Source: CAZRZN01 sp964604565
Lineage (GTDB): Bacteria > Pseudomonadota > Alphaproteobacteria > Rhodobacterales > Rhodobacteraceae
DNA: 7,037 nt
Reading direction: 5' to 3'
NCBI GenBank assembly: GCA_964604565.1
Contig: CAZRZN010000226.1
Coordinates: forward strand, 1-7,037
Part shown: positions 6,429 through 7,037 of the stretch, piece by piece
Layout: the number at the start of each line of letters is the position of its first letter
Position numbering within the stretch: position 1 is the stretch's first letter
The notes under the pieces: model-generated
Databases searched by the model: none
What the model was told of the DNA's origin: nothing
What the model saw: only the letters and a program-made list of their open reading frames with translations
Program-made: the position numbers and the translations under genes

Positions 6429-6480
6429 GAAATATCCTGGGGGTGAATGCGCGGAACGCGCAGAGGGGGCAACGCCCCCT
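6429..6480. repeat. Twin-hairpin intergenic element of a type common in roseobacters
   Basis: The element begins near AATATCCTGGGGGTGAA and contains two back-to-back perfect hairpins: TGCGCG-GAA-CGCGCA (6448-6462) and AGGGGGC-AAC-GCCCCCT (6464-6480). From memory, sequences of this form (a TATCC/GGGGGTGAAT lead followed by G-rich and C-rich arms) recur in many gene spacers of Rhodobacteraceae. Only one copy is in this window, so the dispersed-repeat status is recalled knowledge, not seen here. Confidence 0.55.
6448..6480. terminator. Likely bidirectional terminator between convergent genes
   Basis: Two GC-rich hairpins lie between the ends of the UbiH-like gene (stop 6350) and the minus-strand aminotransferase. 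The outer hairpin overlaps the aminotransferase TAG codon (6479-6481). No clean T-run follows on either strand, although the minus strand reaches an ATATTT after the second hairpin. The position supports termination or 3'-end protection. Confidence 0.45.
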
Positions 6481-7037
6481 ACAAGACCGCGTCCACCACG
6501 CGCCGCAACCGCGCAACCGTGCCCTCGACGTCGTACAGCTTGTCCAACCCGCCCAACCCCAGGCGAAAGGTCGAGAATTCGGGCGGTTCATCGCATTGCA
6601 GCGGGACGCCCGCGGCGATCTGCATGCCCTGCGCGGCAAAGGCCTTGCCGGTCTTGATCTCCGGATCGGCGGTATAGCTGACCACCACGCCCGGCGCACC
6701 GTAGCCTTCCGCCGCGACGGATCTGACGCCCTTTTCGGACAGCATCCCGCGCACCGCACGCCCAAGCGCCCATTGCGCGTCCTTGAGCCGGTCGAACCCG
6801 TAATCCCGGGTTTCCAGCATCGTGTCGCGAAAGGCGCGCAGCCCATCCGTCGGCATGGTGGCATGATAGGCATGCCCGCCGTTTTCATAGGCCTGCATGA
6901 TGTCGTGCCATTTCTTTAGGTCGATGGCAAAACTGTTGGATTTTGTGGTGTCCAAACGCGCGACCGCGCGGGCCGACATCATCACCAACCCGGCAGAGGG
7001 AGAGGCCGACCAGCCCTTTTGCGGCGCGGAAATCAGC
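6479..7037 (-). CDS. Class V PLP aminotransferase (alanine/serine-glyoxylate type), C-terminal part
   Basis: The gene enters from the right edge, so its N-terminus and start are outside the window; an internal ATG at 6988 is not the start. About 185 residues are readable. The first ones, LISAPQKGWS, contain the lysine (PQKGW) that in this fold binds pyridoxal phosphate. The small domain follows, with SNSFAIDLKKW, YHATMPTDGLRAFRDTM, GVVVSYTADPEIKTG, IAAGVPLQCDEP and TFRLGLGGLDKL, wording typical of the alanine-glyoxylate/serine-glyoxylate aminotransferase group of fold-type I, class V. Members transfer an amino group to glyoxylate or pyruvate in the cytoplasm. The stop TAG (6479-6481) lies inside a GC-rich hairpin. 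The gene converges on the UbiH-like gene. Exact donor and acceptor cannot be fixed from the fragment. Confidence 0.88.
   Translation of the reverse strand, partial: LISAPQKGWSASPSAGLVMMSARAVARLDTTKSNSFAIDLKKWHDIMQAYENGGHAYHATMPTDGLRAFRDTMLETRDYGFDRLKDAQWALGRAVRGMLSEKGVRSVAAEGYGAPGVVVSYTADPEIKTGKAFAAQGMQIAAGVPLQCDEPPEFSTFRLGLGGLDKLYDVEGTVARLRRVVDAVL

Noticed and set aside
6223..6888. Minus-strand open frame overlapping the aminotransferase and the end of the UbiH-like gene
   Set aside because: A different frame from the aminotransferase, very Arg-rich, and it reads through the twin-hairpin element. Shadow.

Overview
This 7.0 kb GC-rich window looks like ordinary chromosome of an alphaproteobacterium, most likely the roseobacter/Rhodobacter group (Rhodobacteraceae sensu lato). 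That placement is from memory, without a search. It rests on the wording of the CarA, UbiH-like and aminotransferase proteins and on a twin-hairpin intergenic element at about 6429-6480 of a kind I associate with these genomes. I see no rRNA, tRNA, CRISPR array, transposase, integrase or phage gene.

Layout, left to right. (1) The 3' nearly complete part of carA (+, cut by the left edge) encodes the glutaminase subunit of carbamoyl-phosphate synthase and is followed by a 9-bp hairpin. (2) A 176-bp gap holds a CtrA-like box (TTAA-N7-TTTAC). (3) A 628-aa membrane glycosyltransferase follows (+). It joins an N-terminal GspE/MshE-type domain to a processive GT2 core with QxxRW-type motif and membrane helices. 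(4) A convergent FCD-subfamily GntR regulator lies on the minus strand. (5) Divergent from it is a HAD-superfamily pyrimidine 5'-nucleotidase-like gene (+). (6) A 68-aa two-helix membrane protein (+) comes next. (7) A 40-bp-period imperfect tandem duplication leads into (8) a UbiH/UbiF-type FAD hydroxylase (+). (9) A twin-hairpin element separates it from (10) the C-terminal part of a class V PLP aminotransferase (-, cut by the right edge).

The genes do not form one pathway. CarA and the nucleotidase both touch pyrimidine metabolism, the UbiH-like enzyme belongs to ubiquinone synthesis, and the aminotransferase to glyoxylate or amino-acid metabolism. The window reads as housekeeping genes with short spacers. 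The most interesting item is the glycosyltransferase. Its N-terminal domain resembles the MshEN c-di-GMP-binding fold, and its promoter region carries a possible CtrA site, so a c-di-GMP/CtrA-controlled surface polysaccharide is a reasonable hypothesis but unproven. I found no clear evidence of a wholly new multi-gene system.
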